DNA of 31,063 nucleotides, from the IMG/VR virus record IMGVR_UViG_3300045020_000108, positions 1-31,063 of that record. The stretch is one strand, 5' to 3'. This DNA is from a virus. The notes under the pieces were generated by a model. It was given only the letters and a program-made list of their open reading frames with translations. It did no database searches and had not been told where the DNA came from. Both the position numbers and the translations under genes were made by a program. Shown one piece after another: positions 1-7,159 of this stretch; position 1 is the stretch's first letter; each line of letters opens with the position of its first letter.

Positions 1-2625
1 TCGAGCCGCGACCTGATTCTGAGTACGATCAGCCAGAAGGTTGCAGGCGCTTTCGTGATGGAGACCGGCGTCGCCAACGCCGTGATCGATAACACCGCCA
101 TTGATAATTACTTCGGCGCAGGCTGGATGGCGGGCGATTCATTCCATCACCAGGCGGGCAGTTACTACAATCTGTGGGAAGGCAATATCGGCACAATCCA
201 TATCGAAGACGATATCCATGGCACGGCCTTCGCCAACACAACGTATCGCGATTACTACTCCGGCGCCGATCCAGCCGCGATCGCGCGCAACGGGAACACT
301 TTGTCCAGTCTGGGCCAGGTCACGGCGCTGGTCGAAGCAGCGTATGCGCGCTACGCCAATGTGGTCGGAAATGTGCTGGGGAACACGACAACTTATGGCG
401 GCGTCCAGCCGGAGACCATATACCAGTCGTCGGCCTCCTCGACGACCAGTTGCGGAGCGGGCAGCAGCGGGTACATTTACACGCTGGGATTCTCTGACCA
501 GAATGGGACAGCCTATTCTCCCGCTTGCCTGAGCACCTCCAACATCGTTTACAACGATCTGAACGTCGCGACGAGCCTCATGCGCTGGGGCAACTGGGAT
601 GCAGTGAATGGGTCGGTGCAGGAAAATTCCAGCGAGACGGGGTCAAGCGCTGCGGTCTACCCTGGGTTGTCTTCGCCGACGACCACGTTTCCGGCCAGTC
701 TGTTCTTCTCCTCGCAGCCGAGCTGGTGGAGCTGCTATGGGGCCGGGTCGTGTCCGTGGCCTGGGATCGGGCCTGATGTGACAGGGGGGAATATATCGGG
801 CACAGGAGGACACGCCAATCTCAATCCGGCGCAAGCCTGCTACCTGAATCAGATGGGCGGCTCACTGAACGGATCGAGCGCTCTGCTGACGTTCGCTCCG
901 CCATCCTGTTACGCAGGAGGCTCGACTCCGACTTTGCCCGCATCGACCCTCAGCCCATCAAGCGGCACTTACGCCACAACCCAGACGGTGACGACCTCGA
1001 ATTCGGTATCAGGAGCCGTGCAATGCGTGACGACGGACGGATCTACGCCCACGGAAGTGGGCAATGCGTGCTCGGGCGGCACAACCTTCACGTACACGAC
1101 GCCCCTCACGGTCGCATCGACCACCACGATTCGCGTACTGCCCACCAAGAGCGGCTACTTCGATGGGCCGATTGCCGGCGGCGTCTGGACTATCTCTACT
1201 CCCACCTTGACCGCGCCCACATACTCGCCCGATGGCAATCTGACCGGCGACGGATACTTCTTGTCGAATCCAACCGTCACGATGTCGGGGACCAATAGCC
1301 CCGTCTTTTGCTACACCACGGATGGCAGCACGCCCGCTGCAGCGACTCCGGGGACATGCTCTCACGGATCTACATATAGCGCGCCTTTCGCTCTGGCCAT
1401 CACTACAGGCGGCGTGCAACTACAAGCGCTCGCCACCAAATCGGGGTACCTGAACAGCCCCGTGACCAGCTCGACGTACTCGCAGCGCAATATCATCGTC
1501 CACAGCCATAGCTCATATAACGGCGGCGTGACAGTGCAAAGCTCGATGGCGACGACCGTTACGGCCAGCGCAGGCGACGGCATCGAATGCGGCGTGGTGT
1601 TCGGTAATTCCACTTCGACCGTCGTTGTCACGGACAACTTGAATACCGGCAACTACGCGGTATCCGTGCCGGTGCACTATAGCTCCGGGACGTCGGCCAG
1701 CGTGGGCAAATTCTATATGACGAACGCCGCGGCCGGATCTACGACCGTGACAGCCACCTTCAGCTCGCCGGCGCAGTATGTCGGCATGGCTTGCAGGACG
1801 CTGACGCCCATCTCGGCGGGAACCTTCAGTTCTGACCCGTCCGCCGGTCCTACGCCGCCATCGGTCGACCAGACGACCGCTAACCCGTCGACAGGCGGGG
1901 CGACCCCTTCAGGGTCCAACCGATTCATCTCCTGCGATCTGGTGACAGCCTCCGGGTCCGCTACGGCCGGAGCCGGCTATTTCTTGGGTGACGCCATACC
2001 CGGCGGTCCCAACCTGTTCCGCGAATACCAGATTCAAAGCGCGGCCGCATCCGCCAACTGCCCATATACGGCGTCGGCCGGCGCAACCACGGATCAGCAG
2101 ATCGGGTACTACTTCAACACGTCTTCGAACTTCTCGCTCAGCGTATCGACCTCCGGCACGGGCGCAGGGACGATCACCGGATGCGCGGGCTCTTACGCTT
2201 CGGGCGCTCCATACTCCTGCACGGTGACGCCGGCGGCGGGATCCGTGGTGGCTTCCGTGACCGGGTGCAACGGCCAGAGCGGCACGATGCCGAGCAATAA
2301 CTGCACCGTGGTCGCCAGCTTCACTTTGGACACGTTCACGCTGACGGCAACCACCAATACCGGCACGGGCGCGGGATCGCTATCGCCATCGATCTGCTCG
2401 AACGGAACGTACAACTACGGTTCTGCCGTGACCTGCATCCCATTGGCGAGCAGCGGCTCCTACTTCGCGGGCTGGACGGGCGGAAGCTGCTCGGGAACCA
2501 CCTCGCCCTGCAATTTCACTCTCACGGGCAACGCGACTGTCAACGCGGTATTCAATCTGCTGCCGCTCGCGCCGCTGAACCTCAACGGGCTTATCACGCA
2601 ATCGGGCAGTATCCAGAACCAATGA
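1..2625 (+). CDS. Large beta-rich adhesin / tail-spike-like protein, 5' end cut by window
   Basis: The frame is open from base 1, so the true start lies upstream; the first ATG in the window is at 55. The first ~100 residues have short repeating turns like a right-handed beta-helix. Two chitobiase-C-terminal-like (CHB_HEX_C) modules follow, each with a 'TDGSTP' core and a 'TKSGY' end, at about residues 296-377 and 383-475 counted from the ATG at 55. A beta-sandwich-like middle comes next, then two InlB-B-like repeats (about 695-845, second one with 'FAGWTGGSC'). Such modules occur in secreted adhesins and host-recognition fibres. A paired secreted fn3-like gene lies 10 nt downstream. Role as a receptor-binding fibre is inferred; a carbohydrate-active function is possible but no catalytic motif was seen. 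Confidence 0.85.
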   Translation, partial: SSRDLILSTISQKVAGAFVMETGVANAVIDNTAIDNYFGAGWMAGDSFHHQAGSYYNLWEGNIGTIHIEDDIHGTAFANTTYRDYYSGADPAAIARNGNTLSSLGQVTALVEAAYARYANVVGNVLGNTTTYGGVQPETIYQSSASSTTSCGAGSSGYIYTLGFSDQNGTAYSPACLSTSNIVYNDLNVATSLMRWGNWDAVNGSVQENSSETGSSAAVYPGLSSPTTTFPASLFFSSQPSWWSCYGAGSCPWPGIGPDVTGGNISGTGGHANLNPAQACYLNQMGGSLNGSSALLTFAPPSCYAGGSTPTLPASTLSPSSGTYATTQTVTTSNSVSGAVQCVTTDGSTPTEVGNACSGGTTFTYTTPLTVASTTTIRVLPTKSGYFDGPIAGGVWTISTPTLTAPTYSPDGNLTGDGYFLSNPTVTMSGTNSPVFCYTTDGSTPAAATPGTCSHGSTYSAPFALAITTGGVQLQALATKSGYLNSPVTSSTYSQRNIIVHSHSSYNGGVTVQSSMATTVTASAGDGIECGVVFGNSTSTVVVTDNLNTGNYAVSVPVHYSSGTSASVGKFYMTNAAAGSTTVTATFSSPAQYVGMACRTLTPISAGTFSSDPSAGPTPPSVDQTTANPSTGGATPSGSNRFISCDLVTASGSATAGAGYFLGDAIPGGPNLFREYQIQSAAASANCPYTASAGATTDQQIGYYFNTSSNFSLSVSTSGTGAGTITGCAGSYASGAPYSCTVTPAAGSVVASVTGCNGQSGTMPSNNCTVVASFTLDTFTLTATTNTGTGAGSLSPSICSNGTYNYGSAVTCIPLASSGSYFAGWTGGSCSGTTSPCNFTLTGNATVNAVFNLLPLAPLNLNGLITQSGSIQNQ

Positions 2626-2635
2626 AAGGCCGGCC

Positions 2636-3076
2636 ATGAAGTATCTACTCCTGTTTCTCGCCTTGGCTCCCGCTGTACTGGCGCAGACGACGCCGGTTCC
2701 AGTATTGGGCCCGGCCAACACCATCACCGTAAAGTGGACCCCGCCTCCGGCGCAGAGCGGCTTGACCCTTAATGGGTACACCGTCACCCTCACGCCGCCC
2801 CTTGGAGCGACTACCGGCCCCGTCACGCTCGCGCAGTGCTTGGCAGGATCGACGGCCAACTGCATCGCTACGGGAGCCTCCACGGTGGTCTGGACGGCCA
2901 GCGGTGGGCTCTATGAGGGATCATGGGGGATAAGCGTCGTCGCCAATTACACCAATTCGCTCGGCAACGCCGTAGCCAGCCCGCCTGCCACAGACACAGT
3001 GCTGTACGCGCCTGCGGTGACCGTGGGGATCGCTCCCGGCGGCGTGACAGCGCAGTTCTCATCGACTACGCAGTAA
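2636..3076 (+). CDS. Small secreted fibronectin-III-like protein
   Basis: 146 residues. A classic signal peptide (MKYLLLFLALAPAVLA, cut before QTTP) is followed by one Ig/fn3-like beta domain with 'VKWTPP', 'LNGYTVTLTPP' and 'GISVVANYTNSLGNAVAS' strands. It starts 10 nt after the adhesin stop, with 'AAAGGCCGGCC' in front. It is probably co-transcribed and may be an accessory fibre or tail-surface protein. A Sec signal on a phage particle protein is unusual (see findings). The fold is inferred from strand pattern; function is unknown. Confidence 0.8.
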   Translation: MKYLLLFLALAPAVLAQTTPVPVLGPANTITVKWTPPPAQSGLTLNGYTVTLTPPLGATTGPVTLAQCLAGSTANCIATGASTVVWTASGGLYEGSWGISVVANYTNSLGNAVASPPATDTVLYAPAVTVGIAPGGVTAQFSSTTQ

Positions 3077-3125
3077 GCGGAAAATAAGCAGTGGGGAAGT
3101 GAGTTCGCAGGGCCCAGGAGGGACA

Positions 3126-3569
3126 GTGACCGATGACTGGGGGCGGGAGATTGCGGAAGTAAGAGGCGAAGTGAGAGCCCTCACCGGCCGCGTCAGCAAA
3201 GTCGAAAAGTGGGTTGAGAAAGATTCGCCGGAGTTCCACAGGAAGATGGAGAGCTTTGTTAATCGCTACGAAGGCGCTGAAGAGATGCGCGAGAAGCTGG
3301 CCAAGCAGCGGCACCTGGAAAACAGTGACCGATTGAATCGGATCGAAGTGGAAGCGGCCAGAGGGACGTCGCGCTCGACATTCTGGGGCGTAATTGTGGC
3401 GTTTCTGATGCTCCTGACAACGATCTTCATGGCCTTCGTTGCTTACAAGGCGGCCACGCACGCCGAAGTCAGCCCGGCCAATTATTTCCATACATCCTCG
3501 CCGAATCCCGTTTATGCTGATACCAACAAACAGGACACTGGCCTGCCGCCTAGTTATCAGATGAAATGA
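3126..3569 (+). CDS. Coiled-coil plus single-TM protein, XhlA-like lysis candidate
   Basis: The start chosen is GTG at 3126, preceded by AGGAGG at 3116-3121; an in-frame GTG at 3099 without a good ribosome site would add nine residues. The protein has 147 residues: a charged helical/coiled-coil region (about 5-80, heptads such as REIAEVRGEVRALTGRVSKVEKW), one strong TM helix (about 86-107) and a 40-residue polar tail. Amphipathic helix followed by TM is the layout of XhlA-type holin accessory proteins, and a two-TM holin candidate follows. Assignment to lysis rests on this layout and the neighbours. Confidence 0.75.
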   Translation: MTDDWGREIAEVRGEVRALTGRVSKVEKWVEKDSPEFHRKMESFVNRYEGAEEMREKLAKQRHLENSDRLNRIEVEAARGTSRSTFWGVIVAFLMLLTTIFMAFVAYKAATHAEVSPANYFHTSSPNPVYADTNKQDTGLPPSYQMK

Positions 3570-3578
3570 GGTTGAATT

Positions 3579-3719
3579 ATGGGCAACAACCCCGCACCGC
3601 CTAATCCGAATCTGCCTGATCCAACAGGATCACCTTACCCGCCAGGAACGCCAGGAGGACCGCCTGAGCCACCGCAGCCTGCGGTCGAGCGCCCTGGTCA
3701 GCCCAAGAAGAAGTCATGA
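3579..3719 (+). CDS. 46-residue proline-rich peptide
   Basis: ATG at 3579 is preceded by GAGG at 3568-3571 with 7-nt spacing. The product is 46 residues, roughly one third proline, with a basic 'PKKKS' end, no TM and no cysteine. Its TGA overlaps the ATG of the next gene (ATGA at 3716-3719), which suggests translational coupling to the holin candidate. Good ribosome site, overlap and lack of any competing frame support it as real. Function unknown. Confidence 0.65.
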   Translation: MGNNPAPPNPNLPDPTGSPYPPGTPGGPPEPPQPAVERPGQPKKKS

Positions 3720-4003
3720 AGACTCCCAACATTAATGCGATCGCGCTGATTACGCTTCTGATGTCCGTCGTCCTGATGGTCTATCTATTCGCTGGGTCAC
3801 GCAATGATCCGAGCCTCAGAATTGCGGCTCTGGTAGCGGGCACCGGCCTTGTGTCGGCTCTGGCTGCGATCGCGTCCACCATTCTTACCGGCAAGGATTT
3901 GACGAAGGGGCGCGATCCTGCCGACATGCCGCCCAACACTGTCACAACCGATACGTCTACCGTGAAGGTGGGGCCAGTACCCCCGGACCCGAACCCGAAG
4001 TAG
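3716..4003 (+). CDS. Two-TM membrane protein, holin candidate
   Basis: 95 residues with two hydrophobic helices (about 8-27 and 35-57) separated by a short polar turn (GSRNDPS), then a basic stretch and a flexible C-terminal tail ending 'PVPPDPNPK'. Small two-TM proteins with a charged tail, next to a peptidoglycan-acting gene, are typical holin or antiholin candidates. It starts in an ATGA overlap with the proline-rich peptide and ends 7 nt before the next gene. No family signature fixes the role. Confidence 0.75.
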   Translation: MKTPNINAIALITLLMSVVLMVYLFAGSRNDPSLRIAALVAGTGLVSALAAIASTILTGKDLTKGRDPADMPPNTVTTDTSTVKVGPVPPDPNPK

Positions 4004-4010
4004 GAGCGCC

Positions 4011-4211
4011 ATGCAACCCGAACGAAAAGGGAAATTCGCGTTGGTCGGTCCGGTTCCTGGCGGCGCGGACTGGTGGCAGATCAACGATCTAGAAAAGATG
4101 TACGCGATCGTCAGCGTGCAAGCATCGTTTCCCCACGCGGAAGAAGTGATCCGATTCGCGTGGGCGCAGATTCCAGAAACAGGAAAAGGAGAAATTCATG
4201 TGCAAGATTAA
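4011..4211 (+). CDS. Small unknown protein in lysis region
   Basis: 66 residues. ATG at 4011 has GGAG in front ('AGGAGCGCC'). The sequence 'LVGPVPGGADWWQINDLEKMYAIVSVQ...HAEEVIRFAWAQIP' predicts a small mixed alpha/beta domain without TM or cysteine. Its last 14 nt overlap the following gene. I do not recognise a family; the packing with both neighbours is the main evidence for it being real. Confidence 0.65.
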   Translation: MQPERKGKFALVGPVPGGADWWQINDLEKMYAIVSVQASFPHAEEVIRFAWAQIPETGKGEIHVQD

Positions 4212-4701
4212 CGCCGCAACTATCGCCGCTGACGGCCAGGACGTGGGTAACGCGCTCGAACAACTCGCCACACAACCCGGCATCAGTTCGGCCATCGCCG
4301 CTGACCTGACCTCTGCCGCCAAAGGCATCATCTCGGCAACCTCTAACTGGCAGGAAGGCAGCCCGACAGCCGTACTGGAAGACGCTGAGAACGTCGCGCT
4401 GACCGCGCTTAACCTGATTCCGCTCACCGCTCCATTCGCCGGAGCCGTCGCAATCGCGTTTGCAGGGCTCAACCTGCTCTTGGCGAACACGAAGACACAG
4501 ACACAGCAGGCCACCGCCCCCACGGGTATCCAACGCGCCCTGATCGTCGCGCATGCGGCTCAGGAGAATCCGACCAACAGTCCGTGGTACGGAAAAGCGG
4601 ACATCGCTCATCATGGCGACTTCCGCAAGGGTCTTAGAGAAGCATGGGCGAAGGAAGCTGAAGCGCATCCCGAGCTTGGCCTGAAGCCTCTGCCGGCGTA
4701 A
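4198..4701 (+). CDS. Unknown alanine-rich helical protein
   Basis: 167 residues, strong ribosome site (AAGGAGAAATTC before ATG). It is mostly helical and Ala-rich, with a hydrophobic segment at about 77-103 (ALNLIPLTAPFAGAVAIAFA...) that could insert in or lie on a membrane, then a polar C-terminal half (HAAQENPTNSPWYGKADIAHHGDFRKGLREAWAKEAEAHPELG). It precedes a hairpin terminator, so it likely ends this transcription unit. No family recognised; a membrane or lysis role is only suggested by position. Confidence 0.75.
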   Translation: MCKINAATIAADGQDVGNALEQLATQPGISSAIAADLTSAAKGIISATSNWQEGSPTAVLEDAENVALTALNLIPLTAPFAGAVAIAFAGLNLLLANTKTQTQQATAPTGIQRALIVAHAAQENPTNSPWYGKADIAHHGDFRKGLREAWAKEAEAHPELGLKPLPA

Positions 4702-4721
4702 TCTTTTGGTTGACCAATTTA

Positions 4722-4755
4722 GGGCTCGCTCGGCAATGACGCGGAGGGCGAGCCC
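4722..4755 (+). terminator. Hairpin, probable intrinsic terminator
   Basis: GGGCTCGC (4722-4729) pairs exactly with GCGAGCCC (4748-4755), extendable by a G-U and a G-C pair, with a loop of about 14-18 nt and a short 'GCTTT' after it. It lies between the end of the 4198 gene and the ribosome site of the next gene. The U-tract is weak, so it may attenuate rather than stop transcription. Confidence 0.5.
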
Positions 4756-4775
4756 GCTTTGTGTGAGGAGAGAAT

Positions 4776-5141
4776 ATGTGGCAGTACATGCAGAGCACCG
4801 GCCATCTCATCGACCCTACCGGCGCCACGATCGGCACAGGCTATAGCGGCCGCGGCTCCGGGCTTAATTCGCCTGATGCGGAAGACCTGACCGACGTAGG
4901 CCCATGCCCGCGCGGATTGTGGACCATCGGCGCATTCTTTGACGATCCAGGCGGGAAGGGTCCGCTCGTATGCCATCTGACGCCACAGGCCGAGACGGAG
5001 ACGTTCGGGCGCTCAGGATTCATGATCCACGGAGATAATGCGCAGGCTAATCACACGGCTAGTGAGGGCTGTATCGTGCTCGCGCACGATCTACGCGCCG
5101 CTCTCGACGCGAGCGCGGACAGGCTGCTTGAGGTGATCTGA
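4776..5141 (+). CDS. L,D-transpeptidase-fold (Tlde1/DUF2778-like) cell-wall protein
   Basis: 121 residues, ribosome site GAGGAG at 4765-4770. The core shows 'GPCPRGLWTIG', then 'GFMIHGDN' and 'SEGCIVL'. This is the H-G-x-x ... S-x-G-C arrangement of L,D-transpeptidase-fold enzymes, with H85 and C99 as likely catalytic residues. The compact length and the 'GPxPxGxWTI' strand fit the Tlde1/DUF2778 branch. It would act on peptidoglycan in the periplasm, although no signal peptide is visible, as is usual for holin-dependent lysis proteins. Next to the holin candidate, it is the only visible wall-active gene here. Whether it cleaves or exchanges peptide cross-links cannot be told. Confidence 0.8.
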   Translation: MWQYMQSTGHLIDPTGATIGTGYSGRGSGLNSPDAEDLTDVGPCPRGLWTIGAFFDDPGGKGPLVCHLTPQAETETFGRSGFMIHGDNAQANHTASEGCIVLAHDLRAALDASADRLLEVI

Positions 5142-5146
5142 TCACT
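5134..5146. other. Palindrome across converging stop codons
   Basis: GTGATC-T-GATCAC is a perfect inverted repeat covering the TGA of the plus-strand wall enzyme (5139-5141) and the TGA of the minus-strand gene (5142-5144), which abut with no gap. It lacks a T-tract, so it is not a standard terminator. It marks the collision point of the two transcription units. Confidence 0.4.
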
Positions 5147-5453
5147 GCGGGCCGATATAGCCTTCGGTGTTGGTGTAGGGGTCGGGTGCGGGCTCCCTGG
5201 TAGATAGAGTGGCGCGCCAACGGTCCACTTCCGCCGAGCCTATCTGTGGCTGGTAGCCCGTGCTGTTCCCGTAGTAGCACAAAGGCCCATTGGTCACTCT
5301 CTCAGCGATGCCCGCTAGAATTCCCTCTAGCTCTGCGATTCTGGCTTCTAGTGCGGAGAGGGCCTGCTGGTGATCCTTGAAGCGCACCCACTCGCCTTTA
5401 TCGTAAGAAGAGATGGAATCGCTGCCGTAAATTGAGTATCTCTGTATCGTCAT
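5142..5453 (-). CDS. Small phage protein with central coiled coil
   Basis: 103 residues. 'MTIQRYSIYG...KGEWVRFKDHQQALSALEARIAELEGILAGIAERV' resembles the common layout of small early phage proteins: a short beta N-terminus naming a parameter or locus, then a leucine-rich coil (about 27-54). It is the last gene of the leftward operon. ATG at 5453 overlaps the stop of the upstream gene (ATGA at 5450-5453). Function unknown. Confidence 0.75.
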   Translation of the reverse strand: MTIQRYSIYGSDSISSYDKGEWVRFKDHQQALSALEARIAELEGILAGIAERVTNGPLCYYGNSTGYQPQIGSAEVDRWRATLSTREPAPDPYTNTEGYIGPQ

Positions 5454-5908
5454 TTCGACTCCAGTTTGAATGCTGGGTTGGTAAGGGTAGGTTCCAGGTT
5501 GCCGATGCGCTCCAGGTAGCCGTCATGCTCATCCACCACGTGCATCGCCTGTGCTCGGCAATCCTCGAATCCCAGCCGATATTTGTCCGCGACGGCCTGC
5601 TCTGCCTTGGCTATGCGGTCGGCCACTGCATCCAGCGTCGAAGAAAATACGCTCCAGTGCATCACGTCTGTTTCCCAATGATTTTCGCGAAACAGCCGCG
5701 CGTAAAATCGCAGGTTTGATACATCGATTCTGTTCTGCTCAGTTTCCGGTATATTCATGGTTCTGTTGCCCACCTTTGGTGGGGCGAGCGGCACAAACTT
5801 CTTGCAATTACACGCTCCACCCAGGCACCCGTCATGGGCCGAATGCAGACCTTCGCTGTGGCCACAAGTCGCACACCACTTCCGAGTCTCATCCATTCCG
5901 TTGCTCAT
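5450..5908 (-). CDS. Zinc-binding N-terminus plus helical domain, unknown
   Basis: 152 residues. The N-terminus carries 'CATCGH......H..HDGCLGGACNCKKF' (C12, C15, H17, H25, C28, C33, C35), a recognisable small zinc-knuckle pattern of phage proteins. The rest is helical (about 58-140). An internal ATG at 5896 would give 'MDETRKWCATC', which resembles the start of the gene at 7852-8040; 15 nt around this point are identical in both. The ATGA overlap with the upstream 35-residue ORF favours 5908. Function unknown. Confidence 0.75.
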   Translation of the reverse strand: MSNGMDETRKWCATCGHSEGLHSAHDGCLGGACNCKKFVPLAPPKVGNRTMNIPETEQNRIDVSNLRFYARLFRENHWETDVMHWSVFSSTLDAVADRIAKAEQAVADKYRLGFEDCRAQAMHVVDEHDGYLERIGNLEPTLTNPAFKLESK

Positions 5909-6012
5909 GGTTCCCGCTTTCTGCGTTCATACAACTTGGGGATTACCCAGTTTTCATAGATCGCACCAGCCAGAAACAGGCCGATCAAGAAACACGCGAA
6001 AGGCTCGCTCAT
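5905..6012 (-). CDS. 35-residue single-TM micro-protein
   Basis: ATG at 6012, with GAGAG just before it, 5 nt after the stop of the upstream gene. The product has a TM-like stretch (FACFLIGLFLAGAIY), then 'ENWVIPKLYERRKREP', a basic cytoplasmic-type tail. Its TGA overlaps the next ATG (ATGA). Spacing on both sides and the plausible membrane peptide support it. It could be a small anchor or a superinfection/lysis modulator; this is speculative. Confidence 0.6.
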   Translation of the reverse strand: MSEPFACFLIGLFLAGAIYENWVIPKLYERRKREP

Positions 6013-6017
6013 CTCTC

Positions 6018-6239
6018 TTATTTCTCCATAGTTGGCACGCGCGGATCACCAATCGGAAATTCGAGCTTGTTCCAGTAGTAGACATAGCGGGCGCACTCTA
6101 TTCTGCCACCGTATTGGTCGTAGGAGGTCTCACCTGTCTTCTCTTTAAAGTGATCTAGGCGATAGATTTGACCATCTTCACCAAGCGCCCAAAGCTGCTT
6201 GCCTGCATCAGCTACAATTTGCGTGAATTTCACTTGCAT
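6018..6239 (-). CDS. Small unknown protein
   Basis: 73 residues, ribosome site GAGGAG before ATG ('TGAGGAGAAATG'). 'FTQIVADAGKQLWALGEDGQIYRLDHFKEK' has the look of a short beta repeat with alternating W/Y and 'GEDGQIYRL', like a single propeller-type blade. No cysteines, no TM. It sits 6 nt after the upstream stop. I do not recognise a family. Confidence 0.7.
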   Translation of the reverse strand: MQVKFTQIVADAGKQLWALGEDGQIYRLDHFKEKTGETSYDQYGGRIECARYVYYWNKLEFPIGDPRVPTMEK

Positions 6240-6245
6240 TTCTCC

Positions 6246-6431
6246 TCAGTTGCGATGGGAGGCCGCACGCAGTATCTCGTCGGCTTCTGTATCTTCCCTT
6301 TCTCGTTCTTCAGGCGCCATCTTTTCGCGAGCCTCCTCGATGGCATCGAAGGCGGCATTCACCTCACTTTTCGGCGCCGGTTGCGCGTTGAATCGCCGGG
6401 TGCGGGGGCTACGCCGGATCAATGAGCGCAA
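6246..6431 (-). CDS. Small charged unknown protein, start uncertain
   Basis: Up to 61 residues from a TTG at 6431 (another TTG at 6422). It overlaps the end of the upstream 49-residue ORF by 23 nt. The C-terminal 40 residues are acidic and helical (EVNAAFDAIEEAREKMAPEEREREDTEADEILRAA); the N-terminus is basic. An ATG at 6320 would leave only 24 residues but has GGAGG about 12 nt upstream. The frame is the only open one filling this slot in the operon. Function unknown. Confidence 0.45.
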   Translation of the reverse strand: MRSLIRRSPRTRRFNAQPAPKSEVNAAFDAIEEAREKMAPEEREREDTEADEILRAASHRN

Positions 6432-6558
6432 TCAGTTTCTTGATCATGTTGCGCACTGCGGGACTCTTGACTTCGCGAATCATCTTGGCGATCTTCATCG
6501 CTACCTCGAAGCCGTGCATAACTTCTTCGTGCGGTGCTGCGCCGTAATCCTTTGCCAT
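6409..6558 (-). CDS. 49-residue helical micro-protein
   Basis: ATG at 6558 follows a purine-rich tract (GGGGGAAGGGGGAAAAGAGAG). The product begins MAKDYGAAPHEEVMHGFE and continues as an amphipathic helix with 'MKIAKMIREVKSPAVRNMIKKLIALIDPA'. The ORF is short but has a clean start, coding-like composition and a neighbour on each side. Another frame at 6419-6628 is arginine-rich and was set aside. Function unknown. Confidence 0.6.
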   Translation of the reverse strand: MAKDYGAAPHEEVMHGFEVAMKIAKMIREVKSPAVRNMIKKLIALIDPA

Positions 6559-6566
6559 CTCTCTTT

Positions 6567-6583
6567 TCCCCCTTCCCCCTAGC
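6567..6583 (-). repeat. 17-nt repeat used as ribosome site, copy 1
   Basis: TCCCCCTTCCCCCTAGC on the plus strand; on the transcribed strand it reads GCTAGGGGGAAGGGGGA. The TAG is the stop of the 6579-6767 gene and the G-rich part is the ribosome site of the gene starting at 6558. An identical copy lies at 6772-6788 in front of the gene starting at 6767. Confidence 0.7.
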
Positions 6584-6767
6584 CTCTTGCTCCCATATCC
6601 GAGTCGTGCACGTAATCGTCATTCTCATCGGTGTCTTCGGGAGTTATCTCTTCGGCCCGCGCCTCGCTCATAAAACTGAAGGCCATATCTGCATCAATCA
6701 GAGCTTGTCCCTCATCCTCTGCCTCGACCTCGGTCTCCCATGAAACCGAAATTATCCACTTCCGCAT
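6579..6767 (-). CDS. Small acidic protein
   Basis: The start is ATG at 6767, preceded by GGGGGAAGGGGGACGAA; a longer frame to 6872 would overlap queD and has no ribosome site. The product has 62 residues: an N-terminal beta strand pair 'MRKWIISVSWETEVEAEDEGQALIDADMAF', like a small alpha/beta 'response' domain, and a very acidic tail (EEITPEDTDENDDYVHDSD). Function unknown; an acidic DNA-mimic or scaffolding role is possible but not shown. Confidence 0.7.
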   Translation of the reverse strand: MRKWIISVSWETEVEAEDEGQALIDADMAFSFMSEARAEEITPEDTDENDDYVHDSDMGARG

Positions 6768-6771
6768 TTCG

Positions 6772-6788
6772 TCCCCCTTCCCCCTAGC
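6772..6788 (-). repeat. 17-nt repeat used as ribosome site, copy 2
   Basis: Identical to the element at 6567-6583. It forms the G-rich ribosome site 5 nt before the ATG at 6767 and lies just after the queD stop (6794). Two exact copies 205 nt apart bracket the 62-residue gene and suggest duplication of a translation-initiation cassette. Confidence 0.7.
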
Positions 6789-6793
6789 AGGCG

Positions 6794-7159
6794 CTAGGAT
6801 GTTGTGCTGGATTGGAGTTTCCATCCTGAACCGGCACGGTCCGTCTCCCGTACCTCGATTGCCAATAGCCATAGTTCGCTAAGATTCTGTCGAATGTACT
6901 CGACGATGTTTTCGCAAGTCGGGTTTTCTAGGCCCGGAACGTCGTTGAGTGTCCGATGGTCCAGGCCCATGATTACCGGATCGGCGATGTCTTTGATTTC
7001 CGCATAATCAATAATCCAGCCAACCTCATTGACTTCGCCGGTTATTTCAAGGCGAATCTGGTAGCGGTGACCGTGCATGTTATGGCACTTATGATCTTTG
7101 GGAACCCGCGGTAGCCAGTGAGCGCAGTCGATTGAATACTCAAGGAACACGTACTGCAT
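6794..7159 (-). CDS. queD: 6-carboxy-5,6,7,8-tetrahydropterin synthase
   Basis: 121 residues, the usual QueD length. ATG at 7159 has GGAGG with 5-nt spacing; a TTG at 7171 is in frame but less likely. QueD converts 7,8-dihydroneopterin triphosphate to 6-carboxytetrahydropterin, an early step to preQ0. Visible residues: zinc ligands H14, H29, H31 ('HNMHGHRY'), catalytic C25, the D67-H68 pair ('GLDHRT') and E105 ('VRETDRAGSGW'), plus 'DYAEIKDI' and 'PTCENIVEYI'. All key residues are present, so it should be active. It overlaps the end of dpdA by 20 nt and is probably co-translated, pointing to DNA modification rather than tRNA queuosine. FolE, QueE and QueC are not in this window. Confidence 0.93.
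   Translation of the reverse strand: MQYVFLEYSIDCAHWLPRVPKDHKCHNMHGHRYQIRLEITGEVNEVGWIIDYAEIKDIADPVIMGLDHRTLNDVPGLENPTCENIVEYIRQNLSELWLLAIEVRETDRAGSGWKLQSSTTS

Noticed and set aside
4111-4668. 185-residue minus-strand ORF
   Set aside because: Lies opposite the well-started 4198-4701 gene; low-quality composition and a lone gene against the local transcription direction.
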